From assembly GCF_051132615.1 (NCBI RefSeq), contig NZ_CP152375.1, positions 372,001 through 436,000 of the forward strand: DNA of 64,000 bases. The letters are read 5' to 3'. This DNA comes from G051132615 sp051132615. GTDB taxonomy: Bacteria > Pseudomonadota > Gammaproteobacteria > Burkholderiales > Neisseriaceae. Numbering within the stretch: position 1 is the stretch's first letter; each line of letters opens with the position of its first letter. A program made the translations under genes and the position numbers. The notes beneath the pieces are model-generated. The model was not told the origin of the DNA and did no database searches. It saw only the letters and a list, made by a program, of their open reading frames with translations. Shown piece after piece: positions 51,883-61,041 of the stretch.

Positions 51883-52431
51883 ATGAAAGCCCATTTTTTT
51901 AAAAAGGTTAAAAAGAAACTGCCATCTAAAGAAAAAATTTTTTCTTCTCGATGGCTCAAACCTTTTGCACCTTTTTTTAATAAACCTTATTTTTGGTCTT
52001 TTTCTCGCAAAAATGTGCGTTTTGCTTTCGCTATTGGTTTATTTTCTGGCTTGATGCCTGGCCCCACACAAATGCTCAGCGCATTATTATTGGCGTACTG
52101 TTTTAAAAAAAACTTAGCTGTATCTATTTTTACAACCTTATATACAAACCCACTTACTTATGTACCACTTTATATGGCAGCCTATAAAATAGGCATCTTA
52201 ATATTAAATGATACAAACTACCCTACTCTTGTTTTACCTAATTGGGATCAATTATCTTGGTCTGATGGTTTAGATGTAGGGATAGAATGGTTTATCCATT
52301 ATGGTAAACCCCTGCTAGTAGGCATTCCTACATTAGGGTTATCTTTAGCCATTATAGGCTACAGCATTTTGAATATAATCTGGATTAATCATACACAAAA
52401 ACGTTTCAAAAAACGTCATTTAGCAAATTAA
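51883..52431 (+). CDS. DUF2062 membrane protein
   Basis: 182 residues. The family core is RNVRFAFAIGLFSGLMPGPT, followed by LLLAYCFKKNLAVSIFTTL and TNPLTYVPLYMAAYKIG. Two to three membrane helices, the last at the C-terminus (LVGIPTLGLSLAIIGYSILN), and a basic N-terminus. Function unknown. It lies 103 bases after the methyltransferase gene, with a bidirectional terminator behind it. Confidence 0.88.
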   Translation: MKAHFFKKVKKKLPSKEKIFSSRWLKPFAPFFNKPYFWSFSRKNVRFAFAIGLFSGLMPGPTQMLSALLLAYCFKKNLAVSIFTTLYTNPLTYVPLYMAAYKIGILILNDTNYPTLVLPNWDQLSWSDGLDVGIEWFIHYGKPLLVGIPTLGLSLAIIGYSILNIIWINHTQKRFKKRHLAN

Positions 52432-52440
52432 ATGTAAAAA

Positions 52441-52463
52441 AATTCAGGCCAACAGCCTGAATT
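52441..52463. terminator. Bidirectional terminator between convergent genes
   Basis: 9 bp perfect stem AATTCAGGC (52441-52449) / GCCTGAATT (52455-52463), loop five bases, with A's before and T's after, between the DUF2062 gene and chromosomal dsbC. Confidence 0.8.
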
Positions 52464-52483
52464 TTCGCATAAAAAATAAAATA

Positions 52484-53287
52484 TTATTTTTGATTCTCTT
52501 GCAATACTTTCATTAGTTCGGTTGCTGGCAAATAACCCGGAATCACAGTACCATTTGGGAAAATAAGCGTTGGTGTACCAGTAAAACCTAACTCATTACC
52601 TAAAGCCATAATTTGCTCTACAGGGTTATCACACTTTTCTGATGCAGTCGGCTCTACACCATTACGCATCCAACTTGTCCAAGCACCTGTTTTGTCTTGG
52701 CTACACCATATTTTTTTGGCTTTAACATCTGCTTGAGGATGTAATGAGGTAATTGGCATTAAGAAGGTATATACCGTAATGTCATCAAGTTTAGCAAACT
52801 CTTCTTCTAGCTTTTTGCAATATGGGCAATCTGGATCAGAAAAAACCGCAATTTTTAAAGTACCATTTCCTTTAACCTCTTTAATTGCTTGCTCTAATGG
52901 TAAACTTGAAAAATCAACGATATTCAATTGAGCCAACTTCTCTTCTGTTAAATTTTTACCCTGCTTTACATCAATAAGGTTCGATTCAGCAAAAACATAA
53001 TCAGCATTTTCATCAGAATACACAATTTGTTTTCCAGGCAATACAACTTCATAAATACCAGAAAGCGGTGTGGCACTGACACTCACAACCTTTATCCCAC
53101 CGGGCACTTGCTTTTCAAATTTAGCTTCAAAAGCTTTTTTAATGGTATTTTGCTTTGATTCAGATAAAGCCACCACAGTTGCTTGAACCGTTTTTTTATC
53201 TGTTTGAACATTATTACCTTGTTGCCCACAAGCGACCAATGGGACAAAAAACAAAGGCAACAATGCCCGAACAATCAGTTTTTTCAT
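52484..53287 (-). CDS. dsbC: DsbC, chromosomal disulphide isomerase (lipoprotein)
   Basis: 267 residues with a lipoprotein signal (LLPLFFVPLVAC, lipid on Cys20) and then the DsbC dimerisation domain (VSATPLSGIYEVVLPGKQIV) and thioredoxin domain with DPDCPYCKKLEEE near residue 150 and TGTPTLIFPNG. It should be anchored to a membrane facing the periplasm. The sequence closely recalls the Neisseria DsbC lipoprotein. The soluble paralogue at 10606-11328 belongs to the tra operon. Confidence 0.94.
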   Translation of the reverse strand: MKKLIVRALLPLFFVPLVACGQQGNNVQTDKKTVQATVVALSESKQNTIKKAFEAKFEKQVPGGIKVVSVSATPLSGIYEVVLPGKQIVYSDENADYVFAESNLIDVKQGKNLTEEKLAQLNIVDFSSLPLEQAIKEVKGNGTLKIAVFSDPDCPYCKKLEEEFAKLDDITVYTFLMPITSLHPQADVKAKKIWCSQDKTGAWTSWMRNGVEPTASEKCDNPVEQIMALGNELGFTGTPTLIFPNGTVIPGYLPATELMKVLQENQK

Positions 53288-53400
53288 AAAATTTCCTAAA
53301 TATCATAAAGTAAAGTAACGTAAATCTTGTTGAAATAAAATATTAATTATCCGAATATACTCATTATAGTGAGTCCATACATTTTTCTGAGGTTTGTACT

Positions 53401-53760
53401 ATGAGTAAATATGTCTTTCTTTTTTCTTTCTTGATAACTGGCTATCTATACGCAGCCCCTATAGAGTTTCGCGACTATATTAATATACGAAGTGGACTAT
53501 CAGAAGGTGCATTAATCGAAAAAGTAGGTCCGCCCGATTATACTACATCAGAAACTGTTCGCAAAGTAACGAGAAAAGACCGTATTGCAGATACAGAATA
53601 TAATATTAACAATACCAAAGATATGTTATGGTATGCTGACGCCAATACTCCTTACACCACAATCGTCACAATTGAGAACGGAAGAGTTAGCGCCATACAA
53701 AGAAAAAAAAATAATAAAATTGCATCAGGGCAAATTCAGTATTATGCAGCGCCCAAATAA
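53401..53760 (+). CDS. Small secreted protein, function unknown
   Basis: 119 residues with a signal peptide (KYVFLFSFLITGYLYAAP). The mature part begins IEFRDYINIRSGLSEGALIE and has KVGPPDY, which resembles the BamE/SmpA-like pattern G-M-x-x-x-E-V-x-x-x-x-G-x-P seen in many small periplasmic proteins. Likely a small alpha-beta periplasmic protein. It is monocistronic, with a strong hairpin directly at its stop. Confidence 0.75.
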   Translation: MSKYVFLFSFLITGYLYAAPIEFRDYINIRSGLSEGALIEKVGPPDYTTSETVRKVTRKDRIADTEYNINNTKDMLWYADANTPYTTIVTIENGRVSAIQRKKNNKIASGQIQYYAAPK

Positions 53761-53785
53761 TCATGGAGGCTTTTGCCTCCATGAT
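53760..53785. terminator. Bidirectional terminator
   Basis: 11 bp perfect stem ATCATGGAGGC (53760-53770) / GCCTCCATGAT (53775-53785), loop TTTT. Located between the convergent small gene and livF. Confidence 0.9.
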
Positions 53786-53800
53786 GATACTTTTTCAAAA

Positions 53801-54511
53801 CTAACCACCTAAATAAGCATTTTGTACTTTTGGATCATTCAATAAAATACTGGCTTCTCCTGCCATAGAGATCGACCCACTCTCCATCACGTAACCACGA
53901 TCAGAGATTTCTAACGCCAGTTTTGCATTTTGCTCCACCAACAAAATAGTCACCCCCTCATCTGAAATTGTTTTGATGATATCAAAAATTTGTTGCACAA
54001 TAATGGGTGCCAATCCCATTGATGGTTCATCTAATAATAAAAGTTTGGGTTTAGACAAAATCGCCCTACCCATTGCAACCATTTGTTGCTCTCCCCCTGA
54101 AAGGGTACCCGCTAACTGCTTATGTCTTTCTTTTAAGCGAGGAAATAACGTGTAAACATGGTCAATTTCAGTTAGAATTTGGGCTTTATCATTTCGATAA
54201 AAAGCCCCCATTTGCAGGTTTTCAAATACAGTTAACTTTGGAAATATACCCCGTCCTTCAGGCACCATAACCAAGCCTTCGCGCACAAAATTATGCACTG
54301 AAATTTGGCTGGTATCTTTACCATTATAAGCAATACTACCACCAGCCTTTTTGACCATGCTGACAATTGCCTTTAATGTTGTTGTTTTACCGGCACCATT
54401 AGCACCAATTAAAGTAACCAACTCACCTGATTTGATGTATAAGTCAATTCCTCTTACTGCCTGAATACCATTATATGAAACTTTTAACTCTTTTATTTCC
54501 AGTAAATTCAT
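53801..54511 (-). CDS. livF: LivF, branched-chain amino acid ABC transporter ATPase
   Basis: 236 residues, typical LivF length. Walker A GANGAGKTT, signature LSGGEQQMVAMGRAI and Walker B LLLLDEPSMGLAPIIV, ending YVMESGSISMAG. It powers uptake of leucine, isoleucine, valine or related substrates together with LivG. The ATG overlaps the livG stop by four bases. Confidence 0.95.
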   Translation of the reverse strand: MNLLEIKELKVSYNGIQAVRGIDLYIKSGELVTLIGANGAGKTTTLKAIVSMVKKAGGSIAYNGKDTSQISVHNFVREGLVMVPEGRGIFPKLTVFENLQMGAFYRNDKAQILTEIDHVYTLFPRLKERHKQLAGTLSGGEQQMVAMGRAILSKPKLLLLDEPSMGLAPIIVQQIFDIIKTISDEGVTILLVEQNAKLALEISDRGYVMESGSISMAGEASILLNDPKVQNAYLGG

Positions 54512-55278
54512 TCGTGTGGTACTCCTAAGTAAGCTTCAATCACTTGAGGATTAGTCCGTACCTCCTCTGGCAAACCCTCTGCAATTTTTTTACCATAATC
54601 TAAAACAGCAATACGATCGCACAACCCCATCATCAGCTTCACATCATGCTCAATCAATAAAATAGTGACGCCATCTGCACGAATTTTACTCATTAATTCT
54701 TTTAGTTCTTCTGTTTCAGAAGGATTCATACCTGCGGCAGGTTCATCCAAAGCCAAAAGTTTTGGTTCACATGCTAAAGCTCTGGCAATTTCCAAACGAC
54801 GTTGATGCCCATAAGATAAATTAAATGCCTGTTCATTCAATATATCTTCAATCCCCACATATTTTAATAAATTATACGCTTTTTCAGTAATCTGAAGCTC
54901 TTCTCTCTTAGATGAAGGCGTTCTTAATACAGCACCTAAAGCCCCTGTTTTACTACGAATATGACGTCCTACCATCACATTCTCCAAAGCTGTCATTTCA
55001 CCAAATAATCGGATATTTTGAAATGTTCTGGCAATACCCGCAGAAACAATTTTATGTGGTTTTGCCCGAAATAAATCATGCCCATCAAAAGTAAATTGTC
55101 CTTCATCTGGCATATAAAGCCCAGTTAACACATTAAACAAAGTGGTCTTACCTGCACCATTTGGCCCAATTAAACCGTAAATCTCACCAGCATTAATGGT
55201 CAAGGAAACATCACTTAATGCGGTTAGGCCGCCAAAACGTTTAACAATCCCTTCAATTTGTAATAAATTTTTACTCAT
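54508..55278 (-). CDS. livG: LivG, branched-chain amino acid ABC transporter ATPase
   Basis: 256 residues. Walker A GPNGAGKTT, FNVLTGLYMPDEGQ, the LivG-typical GIARTFQNIRLFGEMTALEN, signature LSYGHQRRLEIARAL and Walker B LLALDEPAAGMNPSETEEL. Pairs with LivF on the cytoplasmic side. It overlaps livM by four bases. Confidence 0.95.
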   Translation of the reverse strand: MSKNLLQIEGIVKRFGGLTALSDVSLTINAGEIYGLIGPNGAGKTTLFNVLTGLYMPDEGQFTFDGHDLFRAKPHKIVSAGIARTFQNIRLFGEMTALENVMVGRHIRSKTGALGAVLRTPSSKREELQITEKAYNLLKYVGIEDILNEQAFNLSYGHQRRLEIARALACEPKLLALDEPAAGMNPSETEELKELMSKIRADGVTILLIEHDVKLMMGLCDRIAVLDYGKKIAEGLPEEVRTNPQVIEAYLGVPHE

Positions 55279-56354
55279 GAGCTTGCTCCTTGTGACACAT
55301 TATGGAACTCAGCTTTACGACGGCGACTAGGCAACATACCAGATGGACGTAATAACATCATGGCAACAAGTGTTAATCCCAAGAGCAACATCCTTAGGTT
55401 ATCTTTTTCTAACAAAGTTTTACCAAAAATCATTTGTTGCACAGGGTCACTGACTTCACGTAATAATTCAGGTAAAAAGGTTAAAACCACTGCGCCTAAA
55501 ATAACACCCCAGATATTCCCCATACCGCCTAAGACCACCATTGCTAAAATCATAATGGACTCCATTAAACCAAATGATTCTGGAGACACAAACCCTTGTA
55601 AGGCGCTGAATAATCCACCCGCAATACCTCCTGATAAAGCGCCTAATGCAAAAGCCAAAAGTTTCATATTACGAACATTGATACCCATTGCAGCCGCAGC
55701 GATATCATCTTCACGCATCGCAACCCAAGCTCGTCCAATACGAGAATATTGTAATCGGAACCCCATAATAATGACGCCAATAACCAAGAATAAAAACAGA
55801 TAATAATAAGCATACATTTTTGGGAAAGACTGGCCAAATAGCTTAATTGGGGTACCTAGAGAAAAACCACCAAATGTAATTGGATCAATTCCTGTGATCC
55901 CTTGAGGGCCGTTCGTAATATTAACTGGTGCATTTAAATTATTCATAAAAATACGAATAATTTCACCAAAACCTAATGTAACAATGGCAAGATAATCACC
56001 TTTTAGCTTTAATACAGGGGTACCCAGCATCAGACCAAATAAAGCAGCAAAAACTGCCCCTAATGGAATGGTGATATAAAAGGGCAAATGAAGCCCAAAA
56101 TGTGGGGAACTTAATAATGCATAAGTATAAGCACCCACAGCATAAAAAGCGACAAAACCTAAATCAAGTAACCCTGCAAAACCTACGACTATATTTAGCC
56201 CTAAAGCCAACATGATATACAACAAAGCAAAATCAAGCGTTCTAACCCATGCATTACCAAACATTTGACCAACAATAATGGGTAAAATCAACATCACTAT
56301 GAATAAAACTGTATGCTTTGCAACGAAACTAGGGTTCATTATTCTAAAAGTCAT
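55275..56354 (-). CDS. livM: LivM, branched-chain amino acid permease
   Basis: 359 residues with eight to nine membrane helices; VVGFAGLLDLGFVAFYAVGA and TLGFGEIIRIFMNNLNAPVN are family marks, and RAWVAMREDDIAAAAMGINV is the conserved loop that contacts the ATPase. It pairs with LivH in the inner membrane. A short cytoplasmic basic tail (RPSGMLPSRRRKAEF) closes it. Confidence 0.94.
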   Translation of the reverse strand: MTFRIMNPSFVAKHTVLFIVMLILPIIVGQMFGNAWVRTLDFALLYIMLALGLNIVVGFAGLLDLGFVAFYAVGAYTYALLSSPHFGLHLPFYITIPLGAVFAALFGLMLGTPVLKLKGDYLAIVTLGFGEIIRIFMNNLNAPVNITNGPQGITGIDPITFGGFSLGTPIKLFGQSFPKMYAYYYLFLFLVIGVIIMGFRLQYSRIGRAWVAMREDDIAAAAMGINVRNMKLLAFALGALSGGIAGGLFSALQGFVSPESFGLMESIMILAMVVLGGMGNIWGVILGAVVLTFLPELLREVSDPVQQMIFGKTLLEKDNLRMLLLGLTLVAMMLLRPSGMLPSRRRKAEFHNVSQGASS

Positions 56355-56368
56355 GGCTTTTCTCCCAA

Positions 56369-57301
56369 TTAAGCACGATCTGCTTGTTTTTCACCCAGCA
56401 ATCCACTAGGACGAAAAATCAGCACAACAACCAACACTAAAAAGGCAAAAATGTCCTGATAGTGAGACCCTAATACACCAAAAGACCATGAGCTAACTGT
56501 TCCAGCAAAAAAGCTTTCTGCAATACCTAAAATTAATCCGCCTGCAACAGCACCTCCTAAGTTACCAATACCGCCTAACACAGCAGCAGAAAATGCTTTT
56601 AATCCAATTAAGAAGCCTGAAGTATAATGTAATTGATCATAATTAGCCGCTTGCATCACACCTGCGACACTGCCTAAAGCTGCACCAATAATAAAAGTCA
56701 TAGAAACCACTTTATTCACACTTACACCCATAAGAGCAGCCACATCAGGTCGCTGGCTGGTAGCCCTCATGGCACGGCCTAATTTTGTTTTATTGACTAA
56801 TAGTAATAAAGAGCCCATTAACACAATACAAACAATGATGATGACAATTTGTAAATCTGTCACTTGTGCCCCACCAATGTTTCTGGAAGCATTCTTAATA
56901 ACATGAGGAAAAGCAATGTAATTAGTCCCCCAAACCATTGCTGCAACTTGCTGTAAAACAATGGATAAACCAACTGCCGTAATTAATGGTGCTAATCTTG
57001 GTGCATTACGCAAAGGACGATATGCAACTCTTTCAATTGCATAGCCCATAAACATACAAATAGGTAATGCCAAAAGTAAAGAGCATAAAATCAATACGGC
57101 ACCAGGCATAGTCACACCAGCGCCAATAAACATAGATAGAAAACTGATGGTAATCATACCGCCGATCATCACAACTTCACCATGAGCAAAATTAATTAAG
57201 CCCATAATGCCATACACCATGGTATATCCTAAAGCAATCAACCCATAAATACTACCAACGATAAGGCCATTAAAAAGTAACTGCATGAACTGATCAGACA
57301 T
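56369..57301 (-). CDS. livH: LivH, branched-chain amino acid permease
   Basis: 310 residues with about eight membrane helices. Family marks are GLIALGYTMVYGIMGLINFA, HGEVVMIGG, RAMRATSQRPDVAALMGV and LGGIGNLGGAVAGGLILG. It is the first gene of the livHMGF operon. No gene for the periplasmic binding protein (LivJ/LivK type) lies next to it in this window, so the binding protein must be elsewhere. Confidence 0.94.
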   Translation of the reverse strand: MSDQFMQLLFNGLIVGSIYGLIALGYTMVYGIMGLINFAHGEVVMIGGMITISFLSMFIGAGVTMPGAVLILCSLLLALPICMFMGYAIERVAYRPLRNAPRLAPLITAVGLSIVLQQVAAMVWGTNYIAFPHVIKNASRNIGGAQVTDLQIVIIIVCIVLMGSLLLLVNKTKLGRAMRATSQRPDVAALMGVSVNKVVSMTFIIGAALGSVAGVMQAANYDQLHYTSGFLIGLKAFSAAVLGGIGNLGGAVAGGLILGIAESFFAGTVSSWSFGVLGSHYQDIFAFLVLVVVLIFRPSGLLGEKQADRA

Positions 57302-57624
57302 TATATCCTCCTAGATGTATATTATTTTCGCCTTATGCATTAAAAGACTTATTTATAAAGAGCAAATATTAATCTATCTTAATTTAAAAGATCATCAATA
57401 TATTTCTATATTTATTAGAGCGCATTATTAAAAGAAAAAACATTGTCTGTCAATCTACAAAATAATAAAGCACTATAAAAATAACAAAGTACATTGTTTT
57501 CAATGGTTTTTTATTATAGATTTATATGTTCAATCAACTGATGCTTCTATTGTCATAGTGATACTGATATAGCCAGCGTGAATACTCAAAAAAAGACACT
57601 AAATTATTTTTCTCTAAGAAAGAA
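57302..57624. other. AT-rich intergenic region upstream of livH
   Basis: 323 bases between the end of the DUF2818 gene and livH. It should carry the liv promoter, but no convincing box or leader peptide is recognised. No ORF of note on either strand. Confidence 0.4.
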
Positions 57625-57960
57625 CTATGGTTCAATAGAAAGATCAGTTGAAGATTTACGTACAGACTGTTTAGAAGACCAGAAATAACGCAGAACAAAA
57701 CCCGGAAAGGCAAAAACAATAAATAAAGACAATGTCACAACATAAAAAACAATATCTTGGCTATGTGCTGTACCATTCGTTTGCTTTTCTAATACATAAC
57801 CCAGTATACCCATTAAAAAGTAGTAACAAATCCATTCCAGCAATTCAAACAAAAAATACTTTTTTTTAGTTGAGATAACAAAAAATACTTTCTTGCTCAT
57901 AAATGGTAAATTGGCAGCTAAAAAAGCCAGCAACAAAAAAATCCCCATTCCTACTGTCAT
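57625..57960 (-). CDS. DUF2818 membrane protein
   Basis: 111 residues from the ATG at 57960, which has AGGA at a good distance; earlier ATGs would run into the terminator hairpin. Three membrane segments: VGMGIFLLLAFLAANLPFM, FELLEWICYYFLMGILGYV and DIVFYVVTLSLFIVFAFPGF. The position after nuoN and the sequence NLPFMSKKVF match DUF2818, a small family found beside complex I genes in betaproteobacteria. The hairpin at 57982-58016 lies just upstream, so transcription may be partly reduced compared with nuo. Confidence 0.8.
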   Translation of the reverse strand: MTVGMGIFLLLAFLAANLPFMSKKVFFVISTKKKYFLFELLEWICYYFLMGILGYVLEKQTNGTAHSQDIVFYVVTLSLFIVFAFPGFVLRYFWSSKQSVRKSSTDLSIEP

Positions 57961-57981
57961 ATAATGATTCCTAATCATCAA

Positions 57982-58016
57982 AAAAGAACGGCAATCTATT
58001 TTATTGCCGTTCTTTT
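57982..58016 (-). terminator. Terminator at the end of the nuo operon
   Basis: Perfect 14 bp stem AAAAGAACGGCAAT (57982-57995) / ATTGCCGTTCTTTT (58003-58016), loop seven bases, ten bases after the nuoN stop. The stem itself ends in T's on the leftward strand. Strong rho-independent terminator. Confidence 0.9.
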
Positions 58017-58025
58017 GATTAAATA

Positions 58026-59471
58026 CTAACCACCCAATACATTTTGAAATGCTGCCGTACACCATGCAATAAGGCTATTAGAATACACACCAAACACTAA
58101 TAAAATGAGTGCATTAATAGATAATAAAACCTTTGCATCCCAAGAAAAACTTGCCTTTTCATCATGTTCTTGCTGATCAAAGTACATTACTTTAACTACT
58201 CTTAAATAGTAGAATGCACCAATTAAAGACATCACAACAGCAAAAACGGCTAACCAAGGATAATTTAATTGAATCAATAACTCAATGATCGTAAATTTAG
58301 CAAAAAAACCTAATAACGGGGGAATACCCGCCATTGAGAACATGGCCATTAACATTAAAAATGCCAACCATGGGCTCTTCTGATTCAATCCTTTTAGATC
58401 GCTGATTTGTTCACACTCAAAATCTTTATTGGACAAGGCAATTAAAACACCAAAAGCCACCATAGACATAAACACATAGGATACGGTATAAAATAATGCA
58501 GCAGTTAATCCTTCTGCACCGCCAGCTAAACCAAATAAGATAAAGCCCATATGTGAAATAGTCGAATAAGCCAACATTCGTTTAATATTGGTTTGCGCAA
58601 TAGCAGTTAAGTTACCAATAATTAAAGACAATATGGCCAATAGCATTAACATTGCAGACCAATCTTTGATTAAAAGAACCAAACCTGCCACTAAAATTCT
58701 AAACATAAAAACAAAAGCAGCCAATTTAGGAGCGGCACCAATAAACATAGCCACAGGGGTAGGAGCACCTTGATACACATCAGGCACCCACATATGAAAA
58801 GGTACTGCCCCCAGTTTAAATGCCAACCCAGCCACAATAAACACTAAACCGAATCTCATTAACATGCTATTTGGCTGCTCACTTAAAGAAAATAACACTT
58901 CTTCTAAGTATAAAGAACCTGTTGCGCCGTAAACCATAGAAATGCCATACAATAATAAGCCAGAAGCCAATGCACCTAAAACAAAATATTTCAAAGCAGC
59001 TTCACTGGCTTTAGGAACATCCCTTTGCATAGCAATTAACGCATACAATGCTAAAGAAAGCAGCTCTAAACCGATATATAATGTCAAAAAGTGAGTGGCA
59101 CTTACCATCACATTCATCCCTAATAGGGCAAATAATGCTAAGGAATAAAACTCACCTTTATAAATATCTCTGTCTTTCAAATAATTTCTTGAATAAACAA
59201 AGCCAAAAAACACAACAATATACATTACAAACTTAACCATTTGTGATAGTCCATCAGCAACAAACATATCACTAAAAGCCAGTGTAGGCTCTACTGGTAA
59301 TGTATAAAACTGTACAACAGCAACAATAATTAAACTCAATAAGCTTAAAAATACGGTAATACCTCTATTCTTGTCGCTGATAAACAAGTCAACCAACAAT
59401 ACAATACATAGTGCTACCAAAAGCACAATTTCAGGCATTGCAGGGATAAGATTTAAACTAGCCCAGTTCAT
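58026..59471 (-). CDS. nuoN: NADH-quinone oxidoreductase subunit N
   Basis: 481 residues, antiporter-like subunit with about 14 helices. Marks: GLELLSLALYALIAMQRDVP with the functional Glu in TM5, FKLGAVPFHMWVPDVYQGAP with the Lys of TM7, and KRMLAYSTISHMGFILFGLA. It is the last subunit of complex I in the operon. Eleven bases from nuoM. Confidence 0.97.
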   Translation of the reverse strand: MNWASLNLIPAMPEIVLLVALCIVLLVDLFISDKNRGITVFLSLLSLIIVAVVQFYTLPVEPTLAFSDMFVADGLSQMVKFVMYIVVFFGFVYSRNYLKDRDIYKGEFYSLALFALLGMNVMVSATHFLTLYIGLELLSLALYALIAMQRDVPKASEAALKYFVLGALASGLLLYGISMVYGATGSLYLEEVLFSLSEQPNSMLMRFGLVFIVAGLAFKLGAVPFHMWVPDVYQGAPTPVAMFIGAAPKLAAFVFMFRILVAGLVLLIKDWSAMLMLLAILSLIIGNLTAIAQTNIKRMLAYSTISHMGFILFGLAGGAEGLTAALFYTVSYVFMSMVAFGVLIALSNKDFECEQISDLKGLNQKSPWLAFLMLMAMFSMAGIPPLLGFFAKFTIIELLIQLNYPWLAVFAVVMSLIGAFYYLRVVKVMYFDQQEHDEKASFSWDAKVLLSINALILLVFGVYSNSLIAWCTAAFQNVLGG

Positions 59472-59481
59472 TCATTCTTCC

Positions 59482-60996
59482 TTAAATTTTACTTTGTGTC
59501 ACTTGTATAATTAAATCATTTGCCGCATGGTGTATGATTGCAATAAAAGGTTCAGGATAAAGTCCCATACCCAATACGGCTAAAGCTAAAATACCCAAAA
59601 TAACAAATTCTCGTTTATTAACATCTTTAAGTTTATTCACTTGCTCATTCACAACGCTACCAAAAATCACTCTTTTATACATCCATAAGGTATAAGAGGC
59701 ACCTAAAACAAGTGTCGTCGCTGCAATTGCGCCTACCCAAAAGTTTACATTGACAGCCCCCATAATCACCATGAACTCACCAACAAAACCCGATGTACCT
59801 GGTAATCCAGCATTTGCCATGGCAAACAACATCATAAATGATGCAAAAATAGGCATGGTATTCACAACCCCACCATAGTCAGCAATATTGCGTGTATGCA
59901 TACGGTCATACATCACACCAATACACATAAACATAGCGGCAGAAACAAAGCCATGTGAAATCATTTGTAAAATAGCCCCTTTTAATGCCCAAACATTCAA
60001 ACTCATTGGTGCATCTGGAGAAGCCTGAAAAAACAAGAACAAACCTAAGGTGACAAAGCCCATATGGCTAATAGAAGAATAAGCCACCAGTTTTTTCATG
60101 TCTTTTTGAACCAAAGCAACCAGTCCAATATATACCACTGCGATGAGTGACAATACAATAATAACGGGCGCTAATTTTAAAGAAGCATCTGGCAGTATAG
60201 GTAAAACAAAACGTAAAAAACCATAAGCGCCTAATTTTAACGTAATGGCAGCCAATACCATTGAACCGCCTGTTGGTGCTTCCACGTGTGCATCAGGTAA
60301 CCATGTGTGCACTGGCCACATTGGTACTTTTACTGCAAAAGACAAGAAGAAGGCTGCAAACAACACCAATTGCATGTTCAAGCCAATTTGTTTGATATTC
60401 TGTAAATCTAAAATTTCAAAACTTCCATTTGCTTGGCTAGACAAATAAATTAATGCAACGAGCATCAACAATGAGCCAAGCAATGTGTATAAGAAAAACT
60501 TAATAGATGCATATACTCTTCTAGGGCCACCCCATATACCAATGATTAGGTACATAGGAATCAGCATCGCTTCAAAGAACACGTAGAATAAAATGGCATC
60601 TAATGCACAAAAAGCACCATTGATTAAACCAGACATAATCAAGAAAGCAGCAAAATACTGTGCTACTTTTTTCTGTATCACTTGCCAGCCAGCCAAAACA
60701 ACTAAAAGCGTAATAAAGCTGTTTAAAATCACAAATAAAACAGAAATACCATCTACTCCAAGATGATATCTGATGTTCAGTAACTCAATCCATTGATAGT
60801 TCTCTTCAAATTGCATTCCACCACTTAAACGATTGAATTCAGTAAATAATGGTAATGTAATCAAAAACCCTACCAAAGCACCAATTAGTGCCAATACCCG
60901 AGCTATTGGTGCCCTTTTATCTGAACCTGTGGCCAACACAATGATACCCGAGACAATCGGTATCCAAATTGCAAGACTAAGTAAGTTTTCGTACAT
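59482..60996 (-). CDS. nuoM: NADH-quinone oxidoreductase subunit M
   Basis: 504 residues, proton-pumping antiporter-like subunit. Marks: YHLGVDGISVLFVILNSFIT, FFEAMLIPMYLIIGIWGGPR with the TM5 Glu, VPMWPVHTWLPDAHVEAPTG and KKLVAYSSISHMGFVTLGLF. Part of the membrane arm of complex I, which couples NADH oxidation to proton translocation. Confidence 0.97.
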   Translation of the reverse strand: MYENLLSLAIWIPIVSGIIVLATGSDKRAPIARVLALIGALVGFLITLPLFTEFNRLSGGMQFEENYQWIELLNIRYHLGVDGISVLFVILNSFITLLVVLAGWQVIQKKVAQYFAAFLIMSGLINGAFCALDAILFYVFFEAMLIPMYLIIGIWGGPRRVYASIKFFLYTLLGSLLMLVALIYLSSQANGSFEILDLQNIKQIGLNMQLVLFAAFFLSFAVKVPMWPVHTWLPDAHVEAPTGGSMVLAAITLKLGAYGFLRFVLPILPDASLKLAPVIIVLSLIAVVYIGLVALVQKDMKKLVAYSSISHMGFVTLGLFLFFQASPDAPMSLNVWALKGAILQMISHGFVSAAMFMCIGVMYDRMHTRNIADYGGVVNTMPIFASFMMLFAMANAGLPGTSGFVGEFMVIMGAVNVNFWVGAIAATTLVLGASYTLWMYKRVIFGSVVNEQVNKLKDVNKREFVILGILALAVLGMGLYPEPFIAIIHHAANDLIIQVTQSKI

Positions 60997-61041
60997 GTTT
61001 TAAACCTAAATTAATTATTATTAACGTTGTGAAAAGTCATG

